A DNA stretch of 64,000 nt from Leadbettera azotonutricia ZAS-9 (GCF_000214355.1 NC_015577.1:1473121-1537120), one strand, 5' to 3'; counted from the first letter of the stretch, positions 8,913 to 17,268 are shown. Numbers and translations are program-made. The notes: generated by a model from the sequence alone, not told the origin.

Positions 8913-9784
8913 TAATAATTAACCCATTTCCTTTGCGCTCGCCATTGTACAAGGGTAATTGCCATTATTACAATAAACAATAAAACTGAAGAGGCGCAAG
9001 CAACCCCCATTCTCATTGTTTGGAATCCTTGTAAATATATATAATAGACAATAGTGGTTGTGGAATATGCAGGTCCACCCTTTGTTAAAATGAATGTCTG
9101 ATCAAATACCTGAAAAGAACTGATTGTTCCCATAATAATTACAAAGAATAAAGTTGGGGATAAAAGCGGTAAAGTAATATTTTTAAGCTGTTGAAGCCTT
9201 GTCGCTCCATCCATCCGCGCTACCTCATAATAGGTTGGATCAATGCCCTGAAGACCAGCCAGGAGAAGGACAATGTTATAACCTAATCCTTTCCAGATAC
9301 TAACGAGACTGACAGAGAATAAAGCCCATTCAGTACTGCTTAAGAAATGCGGAGCCTTAATATTGACAAGGGAAAGAAGATAGTAAATAAGACCGATATC
9401 ATCCTGCAAAAGCCAACGCCAGAGCATTGCTACACCAACCATTGTAGCTATTGTAGGAATAAAAAATATTGCACGGAATAACGTAACCCCTTTAATTTTC
9501 GTATTTAGGAGCAAAGCAAAAATTAAAGCTATTGCTATTCCGCAGGGAACAGTTGCAACTGTATATACAAAGGTATTAGTAACAGTTTGGATAAATCGTG
9601 AGTCTTTAAAGAGAAATTTAAAATTAGCGAATCCAACCCATTTTGGAGAAGTTATTAAATTCCATTCGGTGAGTGAAAAATAAAGAGAGGCAATAATAGG
9701 CCCAATTGTGAATGCCATAAAGCCAACAATATTGGGTGCGAGGAAACATGTTGCGGCGAGGGCCTCTTTTTTCTTGCTATCCAT
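8912..9784 (-). CDS. ABC sugar transporter permease, MalF/UgpA type
   Basis: A 290-residue partner permease with about six membrane helices. The EAA loop is YYEVARMDGATRLQQLKNITLPLLSPT near residue 190, a good match to the consensus that docks on the ATPase. The helix FQVFDQTFILTKGGPAYSTTTIVYYIY is typical of this subfamily. It follows the solute-binding lipoprotein gene by 67 bases, a spacer that contains a hairpin, and overlaps the next permease by one base. With its partner it moves the oligosaccharide presented by the lipoprotein into the cell, where the two GHL6-like enzymes could act. Confidence 0.92.
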   Translation of the reverse strand: MDSKKKEALAATCFLAPNIVGFMAFTIGPIIASLYFSLTEWNLITSPKWVGFANFKFLFKDSRFIQTVTNTFVYTVATVPCGIAIALIFALLLNTKIKGVTLFRAIFFIPTIATMVGVAMLWRWLLQDDIGLIYYLLSLVNIKAPHFLSSTEWALFSVSLVSIWKGLGYNIVLLLAGLQGIDPTYYEVARMDGATRLQQLKNITLPLLSPTLFFVIIMGTISSFQVFDQTFILTKGGPAYSTTTIVYYIYLQGFQTMRMGVACASSVLLFIVIMAITLVQWRAQRKWVNY

Positions 9785-9796
9785 ACAATTACCCTA

Positions 9797-9843
9797 AATT
9801 ATGGTCACAGCAGCAGTCTATTGACATTGTTGTAACCATAATT
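9797..9843. repeat. Intergenic hairpin between binding protein and permease genes
   Basis: AATTATGGT at 9797-9805 is the exact reverse complement of 9835-9843, enclosing 29 bases. It lies just after the lipoprotein gene on the minus-strand message. Such stems often protect the binding-protein mRNA and lower permease expression. No T-run follows, so full termination is not expected. Confidence 0.55.
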
Positions 9844-9851
9844 GAATTAAC

Positions 9852-11108
9852 CTACCTTGCCTGAATTTCAGCAACAGCCTTCATAAAATTATCCATACCC
9901 TGTTTTGCGGTTACCTGGCCGATATAAATCTGGTCAAGTACATTGGCAAGTTCAACTTCACTTTCAGTACGGAAGGGATAATCAATCCAGGTAGATCCCT
10001 TCATTATGTCGAAGAAAAGCTGAGAATGCGGAACAGCAAGTTTGGAAGTGAGCATAAGGGGTGCTGACGATACTCTACCTGGAATACCCCTGTGGGTGGC
10101 GCCGACAATTTCACCAAGTTTTTCCGAGCTGGTATAGGTTTTTAAAAAATCCCAAGCGATGTCAGGGTATTTTGTCTTGGAAGAAATGGCGAAGGAACCG
10201 CCCTCAGTTACTCGTTTGCCGTTTTTACCTAGGAAAGGATAATCCATAACATCAAGTTTGATATCGGGCATATCGGTTCTAATTTTCATTACCCACTCAG
10301 GGTTAACACTGTACATAGCAACACGCTTGGACATAAAAAGTGACTCAGCAGCTGTTCCTCTGTCCCAACGAGGCTGTGTACCATTGACAAGGGCTAAATC
10401 AGCAAGCCATTGGATTGTATTTACTGCATCAGATTTATTGAGAGCAATATTCCCGCTGGAATCCAGGGGATTAACACCGGCAGCACAGAGCAAATCGTAC
10501 ATTACCCAGCCGTCAACATAAAAATAGGAAGCATAATGGCTTGAGTTGGTAAGTTTTTTGCTTATCTGGACAAATTCCTCCATGCTGTAACCTTCCGGAC
10601 GGTATTCGACACCCATTTCTTCAAAAATATCCAGATTACAGAGCAGTAAATTGGTAGATAGATCGTAGGGGAAGCAATATACACCGCCATTAACGGTGTA
10701 TGCTTCCATCATGCCAGGCCAGAAATCTGCTAAATTAAAATTTTCTTTCTTTATATAGGGTGAAAAGTCATATAGGGCACCATTTCGGATAAAGAAATTG
10801 GAATACATACTGACCATTCCGATAATATCCGCCTGTGCATCTGCAGCTATCTGGGAATTCAATTTAGTCCAATATTCGCCCCAAGGTGTACTTTCTGCAA
10901 TTATAGTTACATTCGGATGAAGAGCCATGTATTCATCAATGCCCTTCTGCCATGCAGGCATATCGGCAGCGCCAAACCAGAACGAAAGCCTAAGGTTAAC
11001 CTTTTCATCCCCTGCCGCAGCAGCTTTTGATTTTCCTTCACAAGCAAGCAATACCATAGCCACAATGAAGGTCAAAACCAGCAAAAAAATTTTCCGTCCC
11101 TTTTTCAT
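9852..11108 (-). CDS. ABC sugar-binding lipoprotein
   Basis: A 418-residue family 1 extracellular solute-binding protein. The N-terminus is a lipoprotein signal: a Lys/Arg start, a hydrophobic core and the lipobox LLAC with Cys23. The mature part has the family pattern LRLSFWFGAADMPAWQKGIDEYM, WGEYWTKLNSQIAADAQADI and a late GGSFAISSKTKYPDIAWDFLKTY segment. AGGAGG sits before the ATG. It is the first gene of the transport/glycosidase operon, directly behind the promoter at 11141-11169. It captures the sugar outside the inner membrane and passes it to the two permeases. Ligand unknown. Confidence 0.92.
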   Translation of the reverse strand: MKKGRKIFLLVLTFIVAMVLLACEGKSKAAAAGDEKVNLRLSFWFGAADMPAWQKGIDEYMALHPNVTIIAESTPWGEYWTKLNSQIAADAQADIIGMVSMYSNFFIRNGALYDFSPYIKKENFNLADFWPGMMEAYTVNGGVYCFPYDLSTNLLLCNLDIFEEMGVEYRPEGYSMEEFVQISKKLTNSSHYASYFYVDGWVMYDLLCAAGVNPLDSSGNIALNKSDAVNTIQWLADLALVNGTQPRWDRGTAAESLFMSKRVAMYSVNPEWVMKIRTDMPDIKLDVMDYPFLGKNGKRVTEGGSFAISSKTKYPDIAWDFLKTYTSSEKLGEIVGATHRGIPGRVSSAPLMLTSKLAVPHSQLFFDIMKGSTWIDYPFRTESEVELANVLDQIYIGQVTAKQGMDNFMKAVAEIQAR

Positions 11109-11140
11109 GAATTCCTCCTGAATAAAGTTTTACTAGAGTC

Positions 11141-11169
11141 ATTCTATCATGGTAGCGAACGTTTGTCAA
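11141..11169 (-). promoter_or_regulatory. Sigma-70 promoter of the ABC/glycosidase operon
   Basis: Read on the minus strand, TTGACA (11169-11164) is followed after exactly 17 bases by TAGAAT (11146-11141). The -35 box is perfect and the -10 box differs from TATAAT at one position. Transcription would start near 11134, about 25 bases before the lipoprotein start codon. The spacer contains a LacI-type palindrome. Confidence 0.75.
11156..11165. promoter_or_regulatory. Candidate LacI-family operator in the promoter spacer
   Basis: CGAACGTTTG is an imperfect palindrome with an exact AACGTT core and a central CG, the usual form of LacI/GalR operators. It lies immediately downstream of the -35 box, where bound repressor would block RNA polymerase. 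The gene for a LacI-family protein starts this locus, so autogenous local control is the simple reading. Confidence 0.5.
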
Positions 11170-11330
11170 ACAAAAAAACAAATAAAAAGGTAAGTTTATT
11201 TGAAATGATAGTATATCTATATTTATAAAATAAATATTTATATATCTAAATAATTTAATACCAATTTCAGTAATAAATCATCAGAAAACAGAATTTGAAG
11301 TGTTTTCTATAATTATTGCTGGGTAGGCAA

Positions 11331-12368
11331 TTACCATCCAATCAAATCCCATTCATTTATTGCATTTATGTCTGAAGATCGGCGTATGATCAAATTTGAA
11401 TCCAATTTGTTGGAATGGGGGTAAGAGCCACCAGAACTGGTTTCCATGATAATCCGCGCCGCCATACGGCCCATCAAAAAAGTGGGGACATTTATGGTCG
11501 ATAATGCAGGATCGATAAGTGTCGAGATGCTCAAGTTATCAAACCCTACTATAGCGCAATCCTTGGGGATGTTTTTCCCATTGGCCCGTAATGCTTTTAT
11601 TGCCCCTATGGCCATCTGATCATTAGCGGAAAATATGGCGGTAAAATCCCTTCGAATATCAAGTAATTTTCTTGTCGCTAAATATCCGCTTGCTGCGGTA
11701 AAATCACCTTGCTGAATTAATTCCGGGTCTATTGGTATGCCATTTTCAATCAATGCATGCTTATAGCCTTCCAATCGCTCAAATGAATGCTGCATGTGGC
11801 TGTTTCCCAATATATGGGCTATTTTTTTGTGCCCCAGATCAATTAAATGCTGTGTTGCTTTCTGGGCGCTGGTAAAATTATCCAAATAAATAGTATAAAA
11901 CTTTTCAGATTCCAGTTTTCGTTCCAATATCAATACGGGAATGTTTTTGCTTATGAATTCTTTTTCCAGCCATGAATAATAATTGCTTTCCAAATCAGAA
12001 GGGCAGATAGAATCTACTATGACACCGGTTAAAAATTGTTTGTGCAGTGTTTTAAGGAGCATTTGTTCTTTTTCAAAACTATAATTTGAATTAAAAAACA
12101 AAAGATAATTTTTATCCTTTGAGATGGTATCCTCGATCCCGGTAAGAACATTGGAAAAAAAAGAACTGGTAATAATGGGCAGTACAACCGCTATTGTTTT
12201 TTGACTAGACCTCTTTTTTTCTGTAAAAATATATCCTAAATCTTTTGCAGCCGCATATACTTGCTTTCGGACATCATCGCTTACATATTTATCGCTGTTG
12301 CTTAAGACTGCGGAAACTGTGGATAATGCTACTTTTGCATGCCTTGCAACATCGCGCATTCCCGGCAT
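11331..12368 (-). CDS. LacI-family transcriptional regulator
   Basis: A 345-residue regulator. The N-terminal helix-turn-helix MRDVARHAKVALSTVSAVLSN matches the LacI/GalR consensus, followed by a hinge and a periplasmic-binding-protein-like sensor domain (IAVVLPIITSSFFSNVLTGIE; HKKIAHILGN; TAIFSANDQMAIGAIKALR; DCAIVGFDN). AGGAGA precedes the ATG. It lies upstream of, and in the same direction as, the ABC/glycosidase operon, with 222 bases between them holding the operon promoter. It probably represses that operon until a sugar from the pathway binds. It is the last AT-rich gene before the composition changes. Confidence 0.93.
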   Translation of the reverse strand: MPGMRDVARHAKVALSTVSAVLSNSDKYVSDDVRKQVYAAAKDLGYIFTEKKRSSQKTIAVVLPIITSSFFSNVLTGIEDTISKDKNYLLFFNSNYSFEKEQMLLKTLHKQFLTGVIVDSICPSDLESNYYSWLEKEFISKNIPVLILERKLESEKFYTIYLDNFTSAQKATQHLIDLGHKKIAHILGNSHMQHSFERLEGYKHALIENGIPIDPELIQQGDFTAASGYLATRKLLDIRRDFTAIFSANDQMAIGAIKALRANGKNIPKDCAIVGFDNLSISTLIDPALSTINVPTFLMGRMAARIIMETSSGGSYPHSNKLDSNLIIRRSSDINAINEWDLIGW

Positions 12369-12447
12369 TTCATCTCTCCTTTATGCTAATTATCATAAGC
12401 TGAATACACTGACAGACAGCAGCATCAGGAGCCAAGTTTCCCGAATA

Positions 12448-12966
12448 CTAGAAATCCTCCAGCGGCTCATCCCTGTCCATGATCTCGGGGATAACGTAAA
12501 CCAGGGTGCCGGTTTTGCGCACCCGAAGCTCCGCTATGCCCTTGGAGACCAGGGCATCGAGATCATTTTTTGCGCTGTCAACGGAAATATCTGCTGCCAG
12601 GGCAACTTCGCTTACCGTGAGTATGCCTCTGTTTTCCTTGGCCAGCTTGAGGATGATGCGTTCGAGGCTTTCTTTTTCGCCGGGTTTGCCGTGAACCACT
12701 CTGGCTTCGCCGTCTTCAACTACCCGCCAGTTGGACCCGCTCGTTTCGCGGCGCTGCCCCCGGCTGAAAATGGCATTCCGTATGTTGGCTTCCCGCACCT
12801 GGCTGCCCAGGGTGAAGAAATCGTATATTGAGCCGACCATGCCCAGGCCGCCGGTAAACATCCAGAGGAGGCCTGTGGGGATCTTCCCCAGGTAAAAGCG
12901 GTGGAAGCCTAAAGCCCCAAAGCCCGAGAGCAGCCATAACAGGTATGCAATTCCCACACTGTACAT
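12448..12966 (-). CDS. TM2-domain membrane protein with C-terminal winged-helix-like region
   Basis: A 172-residue protein. Residues 1-55 form a TM2 domain: two membrane helices joined by the GFHRFYLGKIPTGLLWMFTGG signature and the following SIYDFF. Residues 95-155 (RIILKLAKENRGILTVSEVALAADISVDSAKNDLDALVSKGIAEL) look like a winged-helix DNA- or protein-binding module, a layout seen in TM2 proteins of spirochaetes. Its last codons make up the 18-base sequence repeated at 2505-2522, and it is the first GC-rich gene after the AT-rich module. Function unknown; perhaps a membrane-tethered regulator. Confidence 0.8.
   Translation of the reverse strand: MYSVGIAYLLWLLSGFGALGFHRFYLGKIPTGLLWMFTGGLGMVGSIYDFFTLGSQVREANIRNAIFSRGQRRETSGSNWRVVEDGEARVVHGKPGEKESLERIILKLAKENRGILTVSEVALAADISVDSAKNDLDALVSKGIAELRVRKTGTLVYVIPEIMDRDEPLEDF
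12450..12467. repeat. 18-base direct repeat, right copy
   Basis: Identical to 2505-2522 and in the same orientation. Here it encodes the C-terminal residues EPLEDF and the first base of the stop codon of the TM2-domain gene. The base composition changes exactly here, AT-rich to the left and GC-rich to the right. Confidence 0.5.
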
Positions 12967-12998
12967 AGCCTAATACTAATTGAAATTCATGATTCTTC

Positions 12999-14381
12999 CT
13001 AGAGGTTTTCTGTTATTAATTTGCCGTTTTCCTTGTCCAGTTTGACCCGTACTTTTTTGAGGGGTTCTGTGACAAAGAGGGCTATTTGGCAGATTTCTAT
13101 GAGGGTGCCGGCGGCTATCTCGCCTGATACTTCTACTGTTGCATTGTCGTAGGTGTTGAGATGCCCCATGAGCTCTGTGACCACGGCGGAAGCCTTTTGC
13201 TGTTCTGCTTCGAGGCGGCGGCGGAGTTCTTCCATTTTGGCTTTCTTTGGTTCGTCGGCAGCCGGGTCTTCCATCATGGTTTTGAGGCGGCCGAGTTTGG
13301 CGGCCACTATCCGCAGTATGTTGTTGTTCTTTTCTTTTTCCTGCTGGACCGTAAAGTCTATGCCGCAGTGTATGTGGGTGGATTTGCCGGATTTTTTGCC
13401 TATGTTTCCGGTTCGGACGCCTTTGACAGCGTAAATTTCGCCCCCCAGTATGGCGCCTTTGTCCCCCATTTCAACATTTTCAAGGGTAAAGACATTGGAG
13501 TTGATAATATCCGTGTCTACTGTGACTGTCTTTCGGCAGGCTACTCGGCAATTCTCTATGAATTTTGTCTTAAGGACGCCTCCGACTTTTACCAGGGCCC
13601 TGCCCCGGCCTATAATGCCCCCGGCCACAGAAAGGTCTGTCTTGGTGATGGCATCGGTAACATCGAAGGTCTGCTTTATGCTGACTGAGCCGCCTGAATA
13701 AATCTTGAAGCCGTCGGAAACCGGCCCTTCTATGACCACATCGCCGGGGAAAACGATGTTCCCGGTTTTGTAGCCCACAGGCCCCTTGATGACCAGGAAA
13801 TTCTGGACGCTCACCATGCCCTTCGTCTCTATGAGCTGGCCGTTGATGTTGGAAAGCATGAACCTGCCCTCCATGCGGGTGTTGTCGCCCCCGCTGACGC
13901 CTTCGGGCCTCACAACCCCGTGGGGTATGGAGCCGCCGTGGACATTCATGCCGTCCTTGCCGGGCTTTCGGGATTTCTGCTTTGCCAGGGCCTGATCTTT
14001 CTTTACGATGATAAAGGGGGATTGCTCCCGATAGTCCACTTTGCCCCTTGCGTCGGGTTCGGCGCTTTTTCCCAGCAGGGGGTTGAGCTGTATGTATTCA
14101 AGAACTTCGTTGGCCGGCGGATCGCCTGAGGCTATGACCACATCCTTGATGATTTTCCGCTCCTTGGTACAGCGCATGGCTGCCTCGTTGATGGCCTCGC
14201 GCTGCACGCCGTATACGATATTGAGCCTTTGAAGGAGCGAATCTATGTACCCCGGAGTAAAGGGGGCGCCGCCGCTCATGGCCGGTACAAAATCCCCCTT
14301 GGCTTCAAGGTCGTTTTCCATGAAAATCACGGAGATATGGGCATCGTTGGGGTTTTCAGGTACCAGGGTGGCTGTATTCAT
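12999..14381 (-). CDS. FapA/DUF342-family protein
   Basis: A 460-residue DUF342 (flagellar assembly protein A) family protein. Features are the N-terminal region with PFTPGYIDSLL, the Gly-rich segment KQKSRKPGKDGMNVHGGSIP typical of the family, a long beta-helix-like part (VIKGPVGYKTGNIVFPGDVVIEGPVSDGFKIYSGGSVSIKQ; AGGIIGRGRALVKVGGVLKTKFI) and a coiled coil at about residues 355-400 (LRRRLEAEQQKASAVV). It has no signal peptide. In other bacteria FapA-like proteins affect flagellar placement or polymer assembly. No flagellar gene is nearby, so the role here is open. Confidence 0.85.
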   Translation of the reverse strand: MNTATLVPENPNDAHISVIFMENDLEAKGDFVPAMSGGAPFTPGYIDSLLQRLNIVYGVQREAINEAAMRCTKERKIIKDVVIASGDPPANEVLEYIQLNPLLGKSAEPDARGKVDYREQSPFIIVKKDQALAKQKSRKPGKDGMNVHGGSIPHGVVRPEGVSGGDNTRMEGRFMLSNINGQLIETKGMVSVQNFLVIKGPVGYKTGNIVFPGDVVIEGPVSDGFKIYSGGSVSIKQTFDVTDAITKTDLSVAGGIIGRGRALVKVGGVLKTKFIENCRVACRKTVTVDTDIINSNVFTLENVEMGDKGAILGGEIYAVKGVRTGNIGKKSGKSTHIHCGIDFTVQQEKEKNNNILRIVAAKLGRLKTMMEDPAADEPKKAKMEELRRRLEAEQQKASAVVTELMGHLNTYDNATVEVSGEIAAGTLIEICQIALFVTEPLKKVRVKLDKENGKLITENL

Positions 14382-14496
14382 AGTTTTCTTCTATAAATAT
14401 CGGCTATTATAAGCTAAAAGGCAAACAAGGGCTGCTGAAAATTTCTTGATCTATTGAATGATTTATCCAGATACTGTATGTTTATGCATGAATAAG

Positions 14497-14508
14497 GAAT
14501 AAATATTC
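14497..14508. promoter_or_regulatory. argR: Candidate ARG box overlapping the argR start
   Basis: GAATAAATATTC is a near-perfect palindrome that matches the core of the ArgR consensus TGAATWWWWATTCA except for its outermost bases. It ends directly at the GTG start codon of argR. Bound ArgR would shut off its own gene. Confidence 0.45.
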
Positions 14509-14982
14509 GTGAAAGAAAGGCTGGCACGTCTTAAGGCGGTCCGAAAGTTAATAAAAACCTATCGTATAGAGTCCCAGGAGACCCTTTTAGGGTATTTGCA
14601 AAAGGAAGGCTTCTTAGTAACCCAGGCCACCCTCTCCAGGGATCTCAAGCTCCTCAAAGTGGGCAAAATCTCCGATGGCCATAACAACTATGTTTATTCC
14701 CTTCCCGGGGACGACGAGCGCCAGGAGACCGAGCGTACCTACATCCACGACTTTCTGCGGGGCTATATTTCCATTGAATGGTCGAGTAATCTGGTAGTGA
14801 TCAAAACCTATTCGGGCCACTCCGATTCTGTAGCCCTGGCAGTTGACAACCTGGGCCTTGATGACGTGCTGGGCACCTTCTCGGGCAGGGACAATGCAGT
14901 TTTGGTAGTTTTGAGGGAAGGCTTTTCCGGCGAGGACTTCATGAACCGCATGAAGGAGAGCATCCCGGAGCTGGAGGATTAG
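14509..14982 (+). CDS. argR: ArgR-family arginine repressor
   Basis: A 157-residue ArgR protein starting at GTG with AAGGAAT upstream. The N-terminal winged helix is complete (SQETLLGYLQKEGFLVTQATLSRDLKLLKVGK). The C-terminal hexamerisation/effector domain follows (VVIKTYSGHSDSVALAVDNLGLDDVLGTFSGRDNAVLVVLRE). In typical ArgR the arginine site is GT-x-x-GDDT; here it reads GTFSGRDN, so the first Asp is Arg and the Thr is Asn. Arginine binding may therefore be altered. No arginine biosynthesis gene is adjacent. A candidate ARG box overlaps the start. Confidence 0.9.
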   Translation: MKERLARLKAVRKLIKTYRIESQETLLGYLQKEGFLVTQATLSRDLKLLKVGKISDGHNNYVYSLPGDDERQETERTYIHDFLRGYISIEWSSNLVVIKTYSGHSDSVALAVDNLGLDDVLGTFSGRDNAVLVVLREGFSGEDFMNRMKESIPELED

Positions 14983-15007
14983 ATCTTGCAGGATTGCAGG
15001 CGATTCA

Positions 15008-15092
15008 TTACTGGAATCACTGACGATTCCTTGCTGGAGCCACTGACGATTCCTTACTGGAATCGCGGATGATTCCTTGCTGGAAATACTTT
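15008..15092. repeat. Tandem 23-base repeats upstream of pgi
   Basis: Three 23-base units (15008-15030, 15031-15053, 15054-15076) and a partial fourth start TT(A/G)CTGGA and end GATTCC. Units 1 and 3 each contain GGAATC and GATTCC, which can pair around a 6-base loop. The array fills most of the gap between argR and pgi and ends 16 bases before the pgi ATG. Confidence 0.8.
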
Positions 15093-15108
15093 AGGTATAG
15101 GAGATATT

Positions 15109-16698
15109 ATGCAGTTCAACGATTTTGACAAGGCCGGAGCTTTTGGCAGGCTTAAGGCCCTCGCAGGAAGTTACAGGAAGTTTGATTTTAACGCGGCTCT
15201 TAATCCTGAACGGGTAAAGAAGTACTCTGTTCCGCTGGCTGCGGGGCTTGTGTATAATTATGCGGCTAAGGCGGTGGACGACAAAGTCCTGGCGGAACTG
15301 AAAACGCTGGCGGAACAGCAGGAAGCCATCGTCAAGTACAAGGCTTTGCTGGATGGCGAAGTGATCAACACCGGCGAAAAGCGGAAGGTGCTGCACCAGC
15401 TCCTCCGGGGGCAGCTGGGCAAGGCAGTGGTTCACGAGGGCAAGGACATAGGCGAATTCTACCGTAATGAACTTGAACGCTTCAGCGCTTTTGCGGACAA
15501 GGTAAGGGCGGGGGAGCTCAGACCGTCCGCTGCCAAGGCTTATACAGCGGTAGCGCAGATCGGCATAGGCGGCTCTGATTTGGGGCCCCGGGCTATGGCC
15601 CTGGCACTTGAGAACTGGGCTGCAGCAGCCGGCAAGAAAAGGCTCAGGGCCGAGTTTATCTCCAATGTGGACCCTGACGATGCGTCGAAGGTTGCCTCGG
15701 CCCTTCCCCTGGACGAGACCCTCTTTGTGCTTGTTTCCAAAAGCGGCACTACCCAGGAGACCTTGGCCAACGAACTTTTCATCAAGGACAAGCTCAGGAA
15801 GGCGGGCCTCGACCCTGCAAAGCACATGGTAGCAGTCACGAGCGAGACCAGCCCTCTTGCCCATAACCAAAGCTATCTGGATTCTTTCTATATTGACGAT
15901 TTTATCGGCGGCCGTTATTCTTCCACTTCCGGGGTTGGAGGGGTGATACTTTCCCTGGCCTTTGGGAGCGAGGTGTTCAAGGAATTTTTGCAGGGCGCCC
16001 ACGAGGCTGACAAGGCAGCCCTGGAAAGCGATCCGCTCAAGAACGCGGCGCTGCTCGACGCCCTCATCGGGGTATGGGAAAGGAATTTTTTGGAATACCC
16101 CTATACCGCGGTGCTTCCCTATAGCCAGGGCCTTTCACGCTTCCCTGCCCACCTTCAGCAGCTGGACATGGAGTCCAACGGCAAGAGGGTGAACCGGGAC
16201 GGCGCGGCTGTTTCTTACTCAACAGGGCCTGTGGTGTTCGGCGAGCCCGGCACCAACGGCCAGCATTCCTTCTACCAGCTTTTGCATCAGGGCACTGATA
16301 TTGTGCCTCTCCAGTTTGTGGGCTTCCTCGAAAGCCAGAAGGGGGATGATGTTGAGGTAGATGGATCCTCAAGCCAGACAAAGCTCAAGGGCAATCTTGC
16401 AGCCCAGATCACCGCATTTGCAAAAGGCAAGCAGGACAGCAACGGCAACAAAGAATTCTTAGGGGGACGGCCTTCGAGCCTTATTTACGGGAAGGCCCTT
16501 ACGCCCGCAACCCTCGGCGCGCTCCTTGCCCATTTTGAAAACAAAATCATGTTCCAGGGCTTTATCTGGAACCTCAACAGCTTTGATCAGGAAGGGGTGC
16601 AGCTTGGCAAGGTGCTGGCAAAGAAGATACTTTCAAAAACAGGCGGCAGCACTGGCGATCCGGTGCTCGATGCGTATGGTTCCCTCCTGGGTGTATAA
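15109..16698 (+). CDS. pgi: Glucose-6-phosphate isomerase
   Basis: A 529-residue phosphoglucose isomerase that interconverts glucose 6-phosphate and fructose 6-phosphate in glycolysis. Visible signatures are IGIGGSDLGPRAMALALE (about residue 147), VSKSGTTQETLANE (phosphate loop, about residue 208), FIGGRYSSTSGVGG, the MESNGKRVNRDG segment, and GTNGQHSFYQLLHQGTD with the active-site His. The length fits the long bacterial form. GGAGA precedes the ATG. Tandem 23-base repeats occupy the upstream gap, and a flavin reductase-like gene follows after 9 bases. Confidence 0.95.
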   Translation: MQFNDFDKAGAFGRLKALAGSYRKFDFNAALNPERVKKYSVPLAAGLVYNYAAKAVDDKVLAELKTLAEQQEAIVKYKALLDGEVINTGEKRKVLHQLLRGQLGKAVVHEGKDIGEFYRNELERFSAFADKVRAGELRPSAAKAYTAVAQIGIGGSDLGPRAMALALENWAAAAGKKRLRAEFISNVDPDDASKVASALPLDETLFVLVSKSGTTQETLANELFIKDKLRKAGLDPAKHMVAVTSETSPLAHNQSYLDSFYIDDFIGGRYSSTSGVGGVILSLAFGSEVFKEFLQGAHEADKAALESDPLKNAALLDALIGVWERNFLEYPYTAVLPYSQGLSRFPAHLQQLDMESNGKRVNRDGAAVSYSTGPVVFGEPGTNGQHSFYQLLHQGTDIVPLQFVGFLESQKGDDVEVDGSSSQTKLKGNLAAQITAFAKGKQDSNGNKEFLGGRPSSLIYGKALTPATLGALLAHFENKIMFQGFIWNLNSFDQEGVQLGKVLAKKILSKTGGSTGDPVLDAYGSLLGV

Positions 16699-16707
16699 GG
16701 AATTTAT

Positions 16708-17268
16708 ATGAAGCAAAAGGAAGCAATACTTGCGGATAGCGGGTGGAAAGAAAGGAGCATCAAGGAATTCTCCGGCTCCCCTTCACAGCGCATAGGCTCT
16801 GACTGGATGCTGATTACTGCAGGGGATGTGTCGAAGGATAAAAGCAGCTGGAATACCATGACCGCCTCGTGGGGCGGCCTTGGGGTATTATGGGGCAGGG
16901 ATGTGGCTTTCATGTTTATAAGGCCCTCGCGTCAGACCTATCATCTTGCCAATGCGTCCAGTTTATTCACCCTCTCTTTTTTTGACGAATCCTGCCGTAC
17001 AGCCCTGGACCTCTGCGGCGTAAAATCGGGCAGGGATATCGACAAGGCTTCTGAAGCAGGGCTGACGCCAATTGTGTTCGGCTCAGGCACTGCCGCAGGG
17101 GCTGTTGGTTTTAAGGAAGCAAAAGAAATTATTGTCTGCCGCAAGCTTTACACCCACGACTTTGATCCGTCGAAGTTTCTTGATCCTGTTTCCATAGAGA
17201 AGGCCTATAACGGCCAAGATTATCACCGTATGTTCATCGGGGAGATTATCAGTTTTCAATGCCATTGA
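16708..17268 (+). CDS. Flavin reductase-like FMN-binding protein
   Basis: A 186-residue protein of the flavin reductase-like split-barrel family. The pattern WMLITAGD...SWNTMTASWGGLGVLWGRDVAFMFIRPSRQTYHLANAS...FTLSFFDE is characteristic: the Asn-Thr-Met-Thr strand contacts FMN, and the Arg-x-x-Arg-x-Thr turn follows. No membrane segment. It lies 9 bases after pgi and is probably co-transcribed, but there is no clear metabolic link. In anaerobes such proteins may reduce flavins or act as NADH:FMN oxidoreductases against oxygen. Confidence 0.82.
   Translation: MKQKEAILADSGWKERSIKEFSGSPSQRIGSDWMLITAGDVSKDKSSWNTMTASWGGLGVLWGRDVAFMFIRPSRQTYHLANASSLFTLSFFDESCRTALDLCGVKSGRDIDKASEAGLTPIVFGSGTAAGAVGFKEAKEIIVCRKLYTHDFDPSKFLDPVSIEKAYNGQDYHRMFIGEIISFQCH

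Noticed and set aside
15008-15092. CRISPR array at the 23-base repeats
   Set aside because: Units are directly adjacent with no spacers, and no cas gene is in the window.
15091-16002. Long minus-strand frame opposite pgi (303 codons)
   Set aside because: It is a shadow of the pgi codon pattern, and the plus-strand protein has every isomerase motif.
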